Made by a program: the position numbers and the translations under genes | The notes under the pieces: generated by a model | Databases searched by the model: none | The model's input: only the letters and a program-made list of their open reading frames with translations | Told to the model about the DNA's origin: nothing | Assembly: GCA_037974665.1 (NCBI GenBank) | Contig: CM075765.1 | Span: forward strand, 6,763,501 to 6,827,500 | DNA from: Ehretia macrophylla | Lineage: Eukaryota; Streptophyta; Magnoliopsida; Boraginales; Ehretiaceae | Length of the DNA: 64,000 nucleotides | Direction of reading: 5' to 3' | Shown: positions 44,068 to 57,374 of the stretch, one piece after another | How positions within the stretch are numbered: the first letter of the stretch is position 1 | Layout: each line of letters starts with the position of its first letter

Positions 44068-47000
44068 TGTCATGCCCCAAAAATTTACCTAGACAAATTC
44101 GAGGGACGAGATTGCCGCGACCTTAAGATAGTCAACTTTTTAAGCCCGCAAGGCTCTATACACAAGTAGGAATATAAATAATCCTTATAGAATTTACAAC
44201 AATTAAACTCAGGGCAACTAAACACTAAATTAATATAACTTTTATATAGAAATATGAATCTTCAAAGAAGCCCTATATCTTCAATGCAGATAACTAAATA
44301 ACCATAATCAGAGCAATAGATGGTCATACCCCTACCTAGTCAATAATAACAATAGTCAACAAAGCCCATAGAAATACTAAGAGTCATTAACGTTTTCCTT
44401 GCCACTAGATGATCGTCCCTGTCCCTGTCCCTGTCCTAGGGTCCGGAACAAACCAGTAATTTCTTATTTGTAAAAGTTTTAGAAACCAAAAAATGAGTAT
44501 AAAACTCAATCAGTAGTGAAAATTCCTGAAACAACAATGTTTGACCAAAGTATATATTTAGATATGGTCAACACACCAAGTAATGAGATGATTTACTCTA
44601 AAACAATAAAGGCAGTAAGGATCATCAAATTTAAAATTCAAATTAGAAATAGATCCATTGTATTCATCCAAAGTTTATAACCCATGGTTTTGATGTTGTT
44701 ATTTAGTAATACCGAAATATCGAAGTAAAATAATATATTTAATATATTAAATTCTAAAATGACATGTTATACAACTTGATTTGCTTAGTAGGGATCAATG
44801 TACTTTAATAATAAACTCATTTCAGGCTTTAAAACCAGTAATCCTCATGTTTGATACAAATTAATTGAAAGGAAAATTTAAATCTCAGAGTGACAGTGAC
44901 GACCGAGATCTTCATCATGTCATATTAACTGTTTTATACTCTATTTGTGCATTAAAATGTGCATTTACTTACTTTTTAGTAAAAATCACTATTCACAGTG
45001 AAAATCGACTATTTTATTTTTTTGAAATTGCATTTTTCCCTTGTCATGTGACTTGTATAAGGTAGGAGAAAAGTGTTATTTTGTGCATCACGTGTTTGGA
45101 GGGTACGTTTCAAAAATAGTTTTGGGTACCGTATGAATAGTGAAATAGTGTTACATTTAAACTAGTTAACTTTAATTGCATTTTTAAGCTAAAATTGACT
45201 AAGTCTTGCTTTTGTTTGGCCACCAAATCAGCCCACATATAATATATATCATATATACACCTACATATAACAAAAACACTTAGCAAAAAAAAGAGAAAAC
45301 ACCCCCCAAACCCCTCTTGAAGTCGTGACCATCACTCAAGGAAAAAAGAAGGAGTCTTCAACTAGCTTTGCAAATTGATCATTTAGCTTAAGTTTGGAGG
45401 TTATTTTGGAGCATCCTAGGGCTTCTACTACATCCTGCAACTTGAATTGTGAGGGAGATTCATCCTATATGCATTTCAATTTTCTAGGGCTTAACTTAAT
45501 AATTTGCAATTGTTAATTATTGTTGTATTTATGTTTATTGTTGCTTGAAATACACTTGATAGAGGTTGTAGAACATTCTTTTGAAGCTTTCTAGCATTTT
45601 GATTGGTTGGAATTTGAGAATGGAAGTCGGAGAAGATGAATGAATAGTAAATTTTACATATTTTGAGAATTTTGCTTTTCTATATGTTCTAATGCTTTTA
45701 TTAGTTGCTAGAATCTTTAAGAATGTTAGATGTATCACAAAAAAATGGTTGTAACTTGGTTAGAATTAGAATTGTGGCTTAAATCACAAAGAGGACTTGA
45801 AAATAAAGTTTGGAATTTGGCTTGTTTGTTTAGGTAGATAGTCGTAGATGTGTTAGGAGACTCTTAAAACGTAGTTATGGCACTTAATTGATAATCAGAT
45901 TAGGTAGATATAGTTCAAATTATCTAAGGGGCTTTTCGGTGTTTTTGGGTAATCATGCTTTAAAAGGTTATTTTGTAGCATTAATGTGGGTCATAAAGTG
46001 GCTTTAGATGAATGGTAAAGTTAGATTAGGAATTCGTTATCCTGTGTGAAGTTTATAACCTTATTTGTAAGCATTAGAATAGTAAATTGTTGAGTTTCTT
46101 GAGAATTGATTGAGCTTATTGCATAATTAGGTATTTGAATTGTTATACTTGTTATAATTGCTATATTTGTCTATTGATTGAGTTATAAATGGTAAATTGA
46201 GTGAATAAGTATGATAATGATTCTTAAGTCATGTTTATAGTTGAATTATGTTTAAGTGTTAAGTATAGTCGTCTTGATTGAATACCTAATTTGATATTCC
46301 TTTGTGATATAAATGAAGTTGAATTAGTTATGAAGTTTAACTTGTTAAATGTGAGAGTAGTTAGTATAATTTGTAAGATTAAAGAAATGTTTTAGAGTAA
46401 CTTGTATGGTTACTAGTACTTCTAGTTATAGTCAAGTGTTTTAGCTTGATTTCTTTAGGTTATATTCTTATCTTTAAGTGGTTAACTTAAATGGATGTTA
46501 AAGCATATTCTTGTGAATTAAACTTGTTGGACTAGTAGCTATAACATATTGAGAGTAGATGAATTGGAACTATGAGCATAATGTAATGGATAAGCTATAT
46601 TCTTGTACGAATATTTAGAATTGAATGGGTTGAAACTGTGAATTTAATTGCTTATATGTAAGTTGTTGTCTTATGTGAATATTGGGTTATTAATGGTTGT
46701 TATAGAGGGGTGGTTGCTTGAGCTTGTTATAAAGGCCATATTGTTAGATATTAATATAATTAATATCATCTAGGAAGTTATAGGATAATCATAGCCACAA
46801 GAATATTTTGGTTGATTGTCCAAGGTATAAGAGAGGATTGAAGCCAGTTTTGCATTGTTGAGCTTGGTAAAGGTGAATGAGTTTTCATCTCTTTTGTGCA
46901 TTTTAGCTTATTTTATTGCTCTTGGGTTGTATGATTTAGTTTAATTGATAAAGTTTATATGCACTTACTACTTGTTATATCATGATTGGGGACAACCTAC

Positions 47001-47517
47001 CTTGTTGTCCCTTATTTATGCGTGGTTGCATTATATTGCTATCTTGTGATTTCTCGTGTTTATTTGAGATTATCTCATATTATCTCGTGAATTCTCGAAT
47101 TCGTATCGGGTTGCGCAACCTTTTGGACATGGTAGTGTTGAGAAACTCCAAGCAGTATTGGGCTGTCGGTCTAACTCGACTGCCATGGTGTCTATTCCCT
47201 CTATCGCTGGGGCATACTCTCATACCCCAAAAGCGTGGTTCACCTCGTTGGGGCATACAGACCTATCTCAAGAGAATGGGTCGTAGGATTCGGGGTACAT
47301 CCGGAGTACCCCATTGGAGTTATAAGGTGATTTGCCGGCATTTGTTATTGAAGATCGAGGTTCATGGATCGAGATCGAAGACAGAGAAGATGAACCATAT
47401 CCTTTAAAATGTGTTTAATTCTTGGCTTAATTGTATTGTTATATTGAATTGCTTGAATTGTTCATATTGTTGTTGCATTACATAAAAATGTTTTGCGAAA
47501 ACTCCCCTGTTAATTGT

Positions 47518-49732
47518 TGTGAGACCCCACATGCATCACATACATTTAAATTGTTCATTCTAATACTTGAACATATTTGTGCATTCAAATTTACATTCTG
47601 CATGATTTTGAGTGCATTTCGTCCATAAATTGCTAGAAGGGTAAAATAGTCTTTTCATATTAACCAATCTTCTAGAAAGGGTATAAGGGTCATATGAGCA
47701 AAATATGAAGAGTTTATAGTCATTTGCATTTTTAGGGATTTGTCAAGGGTATTTTAGTAATAAGGATGAAAATAGCTAGGCAGTTTAGTCATTTTTCACC
47801 TAGGTTGTTTGACCCTTCCTTTGACCATCTATCTAATATTATAAATAGCAAATAAATGATCAAAATTGCACAAATCCAAGCCTTCTTCAGCTGCTCCACC
47901 CCTAGGGTTTTCAAATAGTGAGTTTTGCATGTTTTGATCCATTTGAAGTGGTTAGAAGTTGAACCAAAGGCTAAGATTGTAGATTTGAGCTCTTCTCAAC
48001 TTGTGCAAGCTTTCTATCAGATTAGTTTCTCTTTGTTAAACATTTTCTAAGGTGAGGAAATTTCATGTTCTTGCATGTTTGTGTTTATTTGGTGATGTTA
48101 ATGCTAGAGCATGTGTTCTTGATGCTTGTTGTAGTTGAATCTATGAAAAAAATAGAGTTGATGAGCCATTTATGTGTTCTTGAGTTTATTTGTTATTTTG
48201 GAAATGAGTGATATGGTTATTGGTGAATATATGATGCTAGCTTGGTGTTCTTGAGCTAGGTGAAGTGTAGGAAATGTTTATGTGCTAGCCTTGCATGAAA
48301 ATCAAGAGTTTGGTGCAAAAATCATGAAATTCATGTGTTTTAGGTCGGATCCAGGCATTGTAGGTCGGATCCGGTCAACCTGATGCATGTTGTGTCGCCC
48401 GGATGTCAACTCTCTGTCGGGCGATACAAGTCAAATCCGGTCGCCCGGAAGAAGGCTATGTCGCCCGGATGAGTTTTCTTTTCAAATTTGCGCAATAATT
48501 TTCAAAAGGTCATATCTCACTCATTTCAACTCCGAATTGAGTTACGTTTGATTCTAGAGTTATCTACTTTCGATGAACTTTAATTCTATACCAAATTCGG
48601 ATTATTTTAAGGTTGGGAAGATACATAACTGAATTGATTAAATTGGACCATTGTGTAGCTATCTGTTTATAGTGGTCGCTTTAGGCTTAAATGTGTTGTA
48701 CACCTATCTTTACGTGGTTACTTATTTAATGTGATGTTAAATGATTAACGTGAATGTGTGACAACCTTCTTGTGTCATAAGTACGCGAAACGTGATTAAA
48801 TGAGATGTGTTGCGATGTGAATACGAATGCGAACTATGTGTTATAGGTGCATGCATGTGTGAGCGATGCGAAGGGTTGCAACCTTGAGCGATGGTAGCGC
48901 CTTGGAATATTGAGGCGGCATAAGGCCTAGCCGGTATTAACTTGACTACCATACGCAATTCCCTTCTCGTATGATCAGCGTATATCGTTTCGAGTTTGGG
49001 TCGTAGCACCGTGTACTTCCGAAGTGCACAAATGGGAGTGACAAGGCTGGATGCGTTAGTATTTATGTGTTTCATGTTACTTGTTCATGATAGCGAGGCT
49101 TCGAGCAACAAACAATGGGTATTATATTCTCTTCCTTTATGTGTCAAAGCGATATATCTCATGAACGAACGCATACGTGTTTCTTCGTGTAAGCTAGTGT
49201 TTCACAATGGGTAAGTTAACGTGAGTACTCAAAGTGTTTATGCGAGTGTGAAGTACTTGATTATCTATATGATATGTTATTCAACGTGCGAAAGAGTTTC
49301 AGGTTAAGGTTTCCAAAGCTACCGAGTCATTCCTCACTGAGACTGTTTAGCTCACCCTCTATTTTGCATGCTACAGGTGAACCCGAGGACTTGGTTATAG
49401 GCAAGAGAAGCATGAGTATGACTTATGTGTTAGTTTATGATTTTGTCAAGAGAATGTAACGAGTATAAGAATCAATGTAGAGATGTATGTAATGATCTTG
49501 TTAGTCATACTTTGTAAAGCGTAATGTTGGGTTGTAATGTTAAAGAGTTGATGTAATGTCGAGCCCACTATGCTTTTATTATTGTGAATGCTTGGATGTT
49601 GAGTGGTTTAAGCAAGTGTTGGTTGACCTAAGTACAAGGGAAACTTTATTTGTTTTCCTTCATATTCGTGCCTCGGGTTTGGTTCAGGTCGTTTTAGCGG
49701 TTCCTGATTTCGCGAGTAATCGGGGCGTCACA
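47518..49732 (+). repeat. 5' LTR of the nested gypsy element
   Basis: The LTR contains AAATAGCAAATAA-type AT-rich DNA and a CpG-rich cassette at about 48347-48475 with TCGCCCGGAT words. Its right part includes CACTGAGACTGTTTAGCTCA, shared with the 3' LTR. It ends at 49732, right against the primer-binding site. Confidence 0.93.
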
Positions 49733-50099
49733 TTTTGGTATTAGAGCTTAGATAGCTCATAAGCCGGGATAGGATCTTCGGTCTGACGGGTAGCAACCCC
49801 TTGAGCAAATGCATGCGAAGTGTGTTAAGTGAATTATGTGTAACATGTTTAGTATGTGTTAAGGGTACCCAATGTGAACAACGTGTTTTATGCGATCGAG
49901 ATGTCTTATGTGATCAATGTGAATTACAAGATAAGTGTTTGTTATGATATATTTGTCTTCTATGTACTAACTATGATTTGTTTATTTTCTATGTATTTAC
50001 TTGTGCATTATATTATACTGTTACATTATATTATACTTGCTTTTCATGTCATTTAATTGCATACATGCCATATCATGAGTGGTTCTTTGGTGAAGAAAG

Positions 50100-50715
50100 A
50101 TGGCTACAAGAACTCTTGGAATCAAGGGAAGACTTCGGAGGAATGAATTCATGACTTTTAAGCAAGGAGATTTATCAGTTGCACAGTATGAAGCCCGGTT
50201 TACTCAACTATCACATTATACTCCAGGAATGGTTCAAACCATTGAAAAGAGGATCCAGAGATTTGTTCGAGGGCTGAAGCCATAAATCCGTAACAGCTTG
50301 GCTTCTTTTCAGTTTTTCACTTATGGTGAAGCTCTTTTCGCTGCATTAAAAGTCGAGGAAAGAAATAAAGAAAAAAATAACAGGGCTGACTCAACTTCAC
50401 AGGCAGATTAGGTCGATTGTTGTAAGACCACAACAGGGTAATGGTGCTACTACTTTAACTCCATCTTGTGCCTTCTGTAAGCGTAGAGGCCATCTTGAGT
50501 CTCATTGCTGGAGGAAGTCAGGGAGATACACCGGATGTGGGAGTGACCAATATCAGGCGAGGGCATGCACGAGGTTTCAGCCTAGATACAAAGGTACCCA
50601 GAATAGGCCTACAAGAGTTATACTTGCACAGTATGAACCGGGCAGAACTTGTACTAGCGATCAACAGGATTTGCCCTGAGGCAGCAACCACAATTGAAGG
50701 TAGATTCCGATTTTA
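50100..50715 (+). pseudogene. gag relic with CCHC zinc knuckle (nested gypsy)
   Basis: Reading from about 50100 gives FMTFKQGDLSVAQYEARFTQ and LSHYTPGMVQTIEKRIQRFV, the retrotransposon gag signature, then a TAA after RGLKP. A frame beyond reads SLASFQFFTYGEALFAALKV. A zinc knuckle CAFCKRRGHLESHCW lies near 50470-50515. The gag start is uncertain, because the first Met in this frame may be internal. Frame breaks show it is inactive. Confidence 0.8.
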
Positions 50716-51087
50716 AACCAGTTGGTTAAAGTATTGTTGATCTTGGTGTTATGCATTCTTCTGTCATAATCCTTGAGTGCAATGTGTTGGTATACAAGTT
50801 GATAAGCTATCTTATAACTTGGGAATTGGTATCGTAGTAAATGTGCATTCATGAGAAATCTCAATTGAGGACTAAGAATTGTTGTGATTTTAACCTACTT
50901 CCTGTTAGAGATTCCGGGATTATTTTGAGCATGTTTGGCTTGTGAAATATTCAATGGCACATGTGTTATTTGGGATGAAAGAAGATAGCACTCTACAGCT
51001 ATGAAAGGACTATAGGAACCCTTATTTCGTGGTCTTGATTGGTGATCTTTTGGTATCTTTCATTTGGGGTTCTTCTTCGTCGCTCTT

Positions 51088-51672
51088 CTATGGTATTCAC
51101 GATGAAGTCTTTATTTGGCTTTCTTACATAGGGATTCTCATATGATATTTCCTTGGTGTTCTAGTTGAGATTTCCTGAATAATATTCGTTTTTGGTATTC
51201 GATTATTGGTCTTCGGTATTTGGGTATTTTCATTGAAGTTGTACTCGGTATTCCACAACGGTATTCTTATCCTAGATTCTTAATGGGTACTTTCAATTGG
51301 TGTTCTTATTGAGGCTCTCATTTGGTATTCATCATTCTTTATCAGTATTTTCCTTTCGTATTCTTTATTTGTATATAAGTGACCATATCAGTATTCGACC
51401 GTTGGTATTCGGGTATTCTCACTTGAGGTTGTGCTTTGTATTCTTCGTGGCATTCTTATCAAGCATCGTTATTCGGTATTTTCTTTGGGATTCTACATGA
51501 GTATTCATCTTCGAGTAATCTTGGTTGGAATTCCTATTCAGTATGTCGTAGTAGTGGCTATTTGGAAGCATTCATGTTGATGGTGTTCTCTATTCTTGGT
51601 ATTCTTATTTGACGGTAATCTTTGTTGAAGCTATTTTTATTGGAGGGTATTTTCATTTGTTAGTATTCTTGT
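51088..51672. repeat. GGTATTC-rich irregular repeat tract
   Basis: Eight exact GGTATTC heptamers plus many one-off variants (AGTATTC, GGTATTT, TGTATTC) lie in under 600 bp. They are often followed by TTAT or by a short T-rich spacer, at irregular spacing. No RT motif can be found here, although this is where the reverse transcriptase of the gypsy element should be. Confidence 0.7.
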
Positions 51673-52150
51673 TTATTTCAAGATTGAACCGAATGCGAAT
51701 AACATCTCCGTTTAGTTTTGTAGAAGCTCCAACAGTATTCATTATGTGACAATGTAGTTAGTTTGAATTCAGACGGTAGCAAGTAATTCTCAAGATTGAG
51801 TGTCTCTTGGTAGAGTATTGTTTTGGAGTTGGAGTTCTGTGATTGGTAGATTTCTATTTGAGGATTAGGCAAGTTGGTTCGTCTTTGGGTTGTCGCTGAA
51901 TCTTTTTGAAGGTTCGATGTCTATCACATATTTATGTAGAGGTGTATCATCCAAATTCTTCTCATAATCTTGAGGTAGAGTTGTTATTGTTGGTGGGAGT
52001 TGTTAGAAGAAGCTAGTATGTGGAAGCCAGAGTTGACTTAATTGAGTGTTTTGTTCACTAATTTGCGGATTCAACCATTGTTGTTGTCATAGGTTCGAGA
52101 AGCTCAAATTTTGGACCAACAAGTTTACTTCAGCCATTGGTGATTCCTCA

Positions 52151-54107
52151 GTAGGGATGGCAACGAGTACCCGCTGTACCCGAAATCGATGGATAACCGC
52201 TCGATAAAAAACCAATAATGAAAACTGATGGGAAAATCGTTAGGTTTTAGATTTTATAAAGCAAAACTGATGGATAAACCGATAGGTTTTGGTTTTTGAT
52301 ATTAAAAAAAATCGAAAATCGAAACCTAATTAATAATTTATTATTTTATTATATATATATTATATTATACACAAGTATATAATATATATAATAAAATAAT
52401 ATATTTTTTATTTTTTATTTTTTTATATATATATTATACACATGTATATCTATAAAACAAATGCTTAAATTTTAAAAAAGAATAAAGTAGTACTCATCCT
52501 AATAGTCTAATATAACACAAATAAATAAACAATAAAAAGCTATTAGTACTATAAGACAAAAAAGTAAAAAATAATAAAAAAATCCAAACAAATTTATAAC
52601 CCTAATAGTCTTCACTCTTTAACAGTTCTTTCTTAACTTTTTAGTCACTCACGCCGCCTCAATAGCCCCAAAACCAAAACTCAAATTTGTTCTTCATTTT
52701 CATGAAAAAAAAAGACAAAAAATCAAAGGTTCAAGATCCAATGTTCAAGGCTTCATGCTTCTATCTCAGGTAGTTCTCAAACCTGAAACGTTCAAACTCA
52801 AAAAAAATATATATATTTTTCCGCTTTTATTTTTTTTAATTTTTGTTAAATATCTTACTTTTTTTTTTGTTTTTCTATTAATATTTCAATGTATTTCTTG
52901 GATCTTCACAAATCAAGGTTCGTCTTTTTTTCATTTTTATTTTTTTAATTTTTAATTTTTAATTTTTATTAAATATCTTATGTTTTTCTTTAAATGTCTC
53001 TCGAACACTATCTATTAATTACATGACTTTGTGTGATTTGTTTGTCAAGTATGTCTCTTGCAATCAACCGCACTACATGATAATTCAGATGTAAAGTTGG
53101 AATTTACCTAAAGACCAGTCAGCTTTACTTGCCCAATATAATAAAGAGGTTAAAATTGTTGAAAGAACTGTGATAATAAAAATTTTCTTTTGTTGAATGG
53201 AACGGTGGATAAGCTTTGAGATTGCACACTCATCTTATTGTCTTTCTTGAGTGTATAATAACAATCACTGAACTGTGCATATTGTAATAATACAGAGAGA
53301 ATCATGTTGTTCCTATAAGGCATTTGCTCAATTCTATAATTATTTTTAGCTTGTCATCCTAGAAATTGATTGGAGCAGGATTAATGATATAAACATCCAT
53401 CAATGTGAAACAGGGCTCTGATGAGTTTTGTAGTGAAAGTACTCTTTGTAATGAAAATTTATCACTTATTTTTACATAACGATATTAAGTTTGTATTTGC
53501 ATGCAATTTTTTTAGTGTTGATATTTTAATGAGAATCTAATAGTTTTGATTTCTCGTTGGTGGATGGAAGAACAAAAAAATGTGAAGACAAAATTTATGG
53601 AATTTGATTAATGTTTTGATTGTGAACTTTGTTATTTAGTTGTATTAATGAATAAATAGTTTCTCATATTTATTGTTTTTAGAATTGAATATTTGCGATG
53701 ATGGTAGTATATTTTTTAATTTTATTGTCTTATTGTATGAATGGACGAACAGTTTCTCATTTTTATTTTGTTAGAATTAAATATTTGCAATGATGTAGTA
53801 TATATATTTCTTTAATTTTATTATTTAATATGTATAGATTATGATTTATTGTATTTTTAGATTTTTTTTACATGTAAATTAATATTTTTTTTCACAAATT
53901 TGGACTTTTTTCTATTTAAATTGATTTTTTAAGTAATCGGTTTCGGTTTCGGTTATTCACGGATTTTTTAAAACCCGTCGGTTGCAGTTTTGGATATGAT
54001 TTTTTTAAACTCGTCGGTTTCGGTTTTGGTTTCGGGTTTCAGTTTGTTAAACGGTTTCGGTTTCAATTTTGCCAAAAACCACGAATAACCGACCTGTTGC
54101 CATCCCT
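52151..54107. mobile_element. non-autonomous hAT-type DNA transposon nested in the gypsy element
   Basis: The ends are AGGGATGGCAAC and, inverted, the same word (GTTGCCATCCCT at 54096-54107), with the left end preceded by GT. The perfect 8-bp duplication ATTCCTCA at 52143-52150 and 54108-54115 is the hAT length. Both subterminal regions are rich in GGTTTTGG and GGTTTCGG words (52240-52330 and 53935-54065), as expected for transposase-binding subterminal repeats. The inner part is AT-rich with no transposase seen. Removing it rejoins the gypsy integrase frame as a PQWKWE motif. Confidence 0.88.
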
Positions 54108-55140
54108 ATTCCTCAATGGAAATGGGAGCATGTGACCATTGATTTTGTCACGGGCTTTCCAAGGTCACCTAAGGGTTACGATGCTGTATGGGTGGTAGTT
54201 GATTGTCTGACCAAGACTTCACACTTCATTACTATGAGTGAACAGGTCAGTATTGTATCAAATAGAGATCCTCGATTTACTTCTAAACTTTGGAAGTGGG
54301 TACAAGAAGCTTTGGGTACCAAGTTGAACTTCAGCACAACGTATCATCCTCAGTCTGATGGGCAATCAGAGAGGACGATTCAGATTCTTGAGGATATGTT
54401 GGAGCTTGTGTTATGGATTTCGGGAAGAGTTGGGAGAAACACTTGGCATTGGCAGAATTTTCTTATAACAATAGTTATCAATCGACTATTGGGATTACTC
54501 TGTATGAAGCACTATATGGTCATAAGTGTCAGTCTCCATTGTATTGGGATGAGGTTGGAGAGAAGAAAGTTGTTGATCCTGTGTTATTGCCTAATCTTAT
54601 GATCACCATTGAGAATGTTCATCTTATTTGTCAGAGGATGCTTACAGCTCAGAGTAAGCAGAGAAGTTATGACCGGTAAGAGACGGCGGAATTTAGAGTT
54701 TAAAGTCAGTGATCGGGTGTTTCTGAAGATTTCTCCTCGTGAGAATATTGTTCGGTATGGTAAAGGCGGGAAGCTGAGTCCGAGGTACGTAGGGCCATTT
54801 GAGATCATCGGTAGAGTTGGTCAATTGGCTTATAGATTGGATCGACCAGCAAGTTTGTCCAAGGTTCATGATGTGTTCCATGTATCTATGTTTTGGAAGT
54901 ATCATCCAGATTCTTCTTATGTTCTTGAGCCAGAACCGTTGGAGCTTGTGGTGATTTGACTTATGATGAGCGGCCTATTTGTATTATAGATCAGTCAGTT
55001 TGAAAGCTACGTTCGAAAGAGATCTCGATGGTTAAAGTTTTGTGGCTTCATCATGATATTGAGGAGATTACTTTAGGGAGTCGGGATCAGCTTGAAAAAC
55101 AGTTTTGGAGTAGTGCAGAGGAGGAAGAATTATGAGGGCG
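54108..55140 (+). pseudogene. integrase relic and chromodomain-like tail (nested gypsy)
   Basis: After the hAT insertion the frame reads PQWKWEHVTIDFVTGFPRSP and VVVDCLTKTSHFITMSE, then jumps to VSIVSNRDPRFTSKLW. About 25-30 residues usually found between these motifs are missing. It continues TTYHPQSDGQSERTIQ and, in another frame, ALAEFSYNNSYQSTIGI and ALYGHKCQSPLYWDEVGE. A last part reads LKISPRENIVRYGKGGKLSP, YVGPFEIIGRVGQLAYRLD and VFHVSMFWKYHPDSSYVL. Broken frames past 54959 read YDERPICIIDQS and VKVLWLHHDIEEIT, like the chromodomain tail of Tekay/Del-type elements. Confidence 0.8.
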
Positions 55141-55163
55141 CAATTGTTTTAAGAAGGGGAGGA

Positions 55164-57374
55164 TGTGAGACCCCAACATGCATCACATACATTTAAATTG
55201 TTCATTCTAATACTTGAACATATTTGTGCATTCAAATTTACATTCTGCATGATTTTGAGTGCATTTCGCCCATAAATTGCTAGAAGGGTAAAATAGTCTT
55301 TTCACATTAACCAATCTTCTAGAAAGGGTATGATGGTCATATGAGCAAAATATGAAGAGTTTCTAGTCATTTGCATTTTTAGGGTTTTGTCAAGGGTATT
55401 TTAGTAATAAGGATTAAAATAGCTAGGAAATTTAGTCATTTTTCACCTAGGTTGTTTGACCTTTCCTTTGACCATTTAGCTTATATTATAAATAGCAAAT
55501 AAATTATCAAAATTGCACAAATCCAAGCCTTCTTCAGCTGCTCCACCCCTAAGGTTTTCAAATAGTGAGTTTTGCATGTTTTGATCCATTCGAATTGGTT
55601 AGAAGTTGAACCAAAGGCTAAGATTGTAGATTTGAGCTCTTCTCAACTTGTGCAAGCTTTCTATCAGATGAGTTTCTCTTTGTTCAACATTTTCGAAGGT
55701 GAGGAAATTTCATGTTCTTGCATGTTTGTGTTTATTTGGTGATGTTAATGTTAGAGCATGTGTTCTTGATGCTTGTTGTAGTTGAATCTATGAAAAAATG
55801 GAGTTGATGAGCCATTTATGTGTTCTTGAGTTTATTTGTTATTTTGGAAATGAGTGATATGATTATTGGTGAATATATGATGCTAGCTTGGTGTTCTTGA
55901 GCTAGGTGAAGTATAGGAAATGTTTATGTAGCTAGCCTTGCATGAAAATCAAGAGTTTGGTGCAAAAATCATGAAATTCGTGTGTTTTAGGTTGGATTCG
56001 GGCATTGTAGGTCGGATCCGGTCGACCTGATGCATGCTATGTCGCCCTAATGTCAACTCTCTGTCAGGCGATACAAGTCGAATCCGGTCGCCCAGAAGAG
56101 GGCTATGTCGCCCGGATGGGTTTTTTTTTTCAACTTTGCGCAATAATTTTCAAAAGGTCATATCTCACTCATTTCAACTCCGAATTGAGTTACGTTTGAT
56201 TCTAGAGTTATTTACTTTCGATGAAATTTAATTCTATACTAAATTCAGATTATTTTAAGGTCAGGAAGATAGGTAACTAAATTTATTAAGTTGGACCATT
56301 AGGTAGCTATGTGTTTATAGTGGTCGCTTTAGGCTAAAATGTGTTGTGCACCTATTTTTATGTGGTTACTTTTTTAATGTGATGTTAAATGATTAACGTG
56401 AATGTGTGACAACCTTCTTGTGTCATAAGCATGTGAAACGTGATTAAATGAGATGTGTTGCGATGTGAATGCGAATGCGAACTATGTGTTATATGTGCAT
56501 GCATGTATGAGTGATGCAAAGGGTTGCAAACCTTGAATGATGGTAGCGTCTTGGAATACTGAGGCGGCGTAAGGCCTAGCCGGTATTAACTTGACTACCA
56601 TACGCAATTCCTTTCTCGTATGATCTACGTATATCATTTTGAGTTTGGGTCGTAGTACTGTATACTTCTGGAGTGCAGAAGTGGGAGTGACAAGGCTGGA
56701 TGCGTTAGTATTTAGGTGTTTCATGTTACTTGTTCGTGATAGCGAGGCTTTGAGTAACAAACAATGGGTATTATATTCTCTTCCTTTATGTGTCAAAGCG
56801 ATATATCTCATGAACGAACGCATACGTGTTTCTTCATGTAAGCTAGTGTCTCACAATGTGTAAGTTAACATGAGTACTCAAAGTGTTTATGCGAGTGTGA
56901 AATACTTGATTATCTATATGATATGTTATCCAAAGTGCCAAAGACTTTCAGGTTAAGGTTTCCAAAAACTACCGAGTCGTTCCTCACTGAGCCTGTTTAG
57001 CTCAGCCTCTATTTTGCATGCTACAGGTGAACCCGAGGACTTGCTGATGGGCAAGAGAAACATGAGTATGATTTATGTTTTAGTTTATGATTTTGTCAAA
57101 AGAATGTAATGAGTATAAGAATCAATGTAGAGATATATGTAATGATCTTGTTAGTCGTACTTTGTAAAGCGTAATGTTGGGTTGAAATGTTAAAGAGTTG
57201 ATGTAATGTCGATCCCACTATGCTTTTATTATTGTGAATGCTTGGATGTTGAGTGGTTTAAGCAAGTGTTGGTTGACCTAAGTACAAGGGAAACTTTTCC
57301 TTCATATTCGTGCCTCGGGTTTGGTTCGGGTCGTTTTAGCGGTTCCTGATTTCGCGAGGAATTGGGGCATCACA
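55164..57374 (+). repeat. 3' LTR of the nested gypsy element
   Basis: The LTR is collinear with 47518-49732 over its whole length. Clear differences are a shorter segment near 57290 (a KLFVF-type stretch is missing) and substitutions in the CpG-rich cassette (55987-56125), many of them C-to-T, as expected from decay of methylated cytosines. Confidence 0.93.

Larger units (their letters stand above)
47518..57374 (+). mobile_element. Ty3/gypsy chromovirus-type element nested in the long LTR
   Basis: The LTRs are 47518-49732 (2,215 bp) and 55164-57374 (2,211 bp), from TGTGAGACCCC to GGGGCGTCACA. A primer-binding site TTTTGGTATTAGAGC follows the left LTR, and a purine tract AAGAAGGGGAGGA precedes the right one. 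A perfect 5-bp target duplication ATTGT is at 47513-47517 and 57375-57379. Between the LTRs are gag, a protease trace, a GGTATTC-rich tract in place of RT, a nested hAT-type element, integrase and a chromodomain-like tail. The LTRs differ by many point changes and small indels. Confidence 0.93.

Noticed and set aside
48737-49075. 112-codon - strand frame in the gypsy LTR, also at 56482-56823
   Set aside because: It occurs in both LTRs because these are copies of each other; no domain and no reason to think it is translated.
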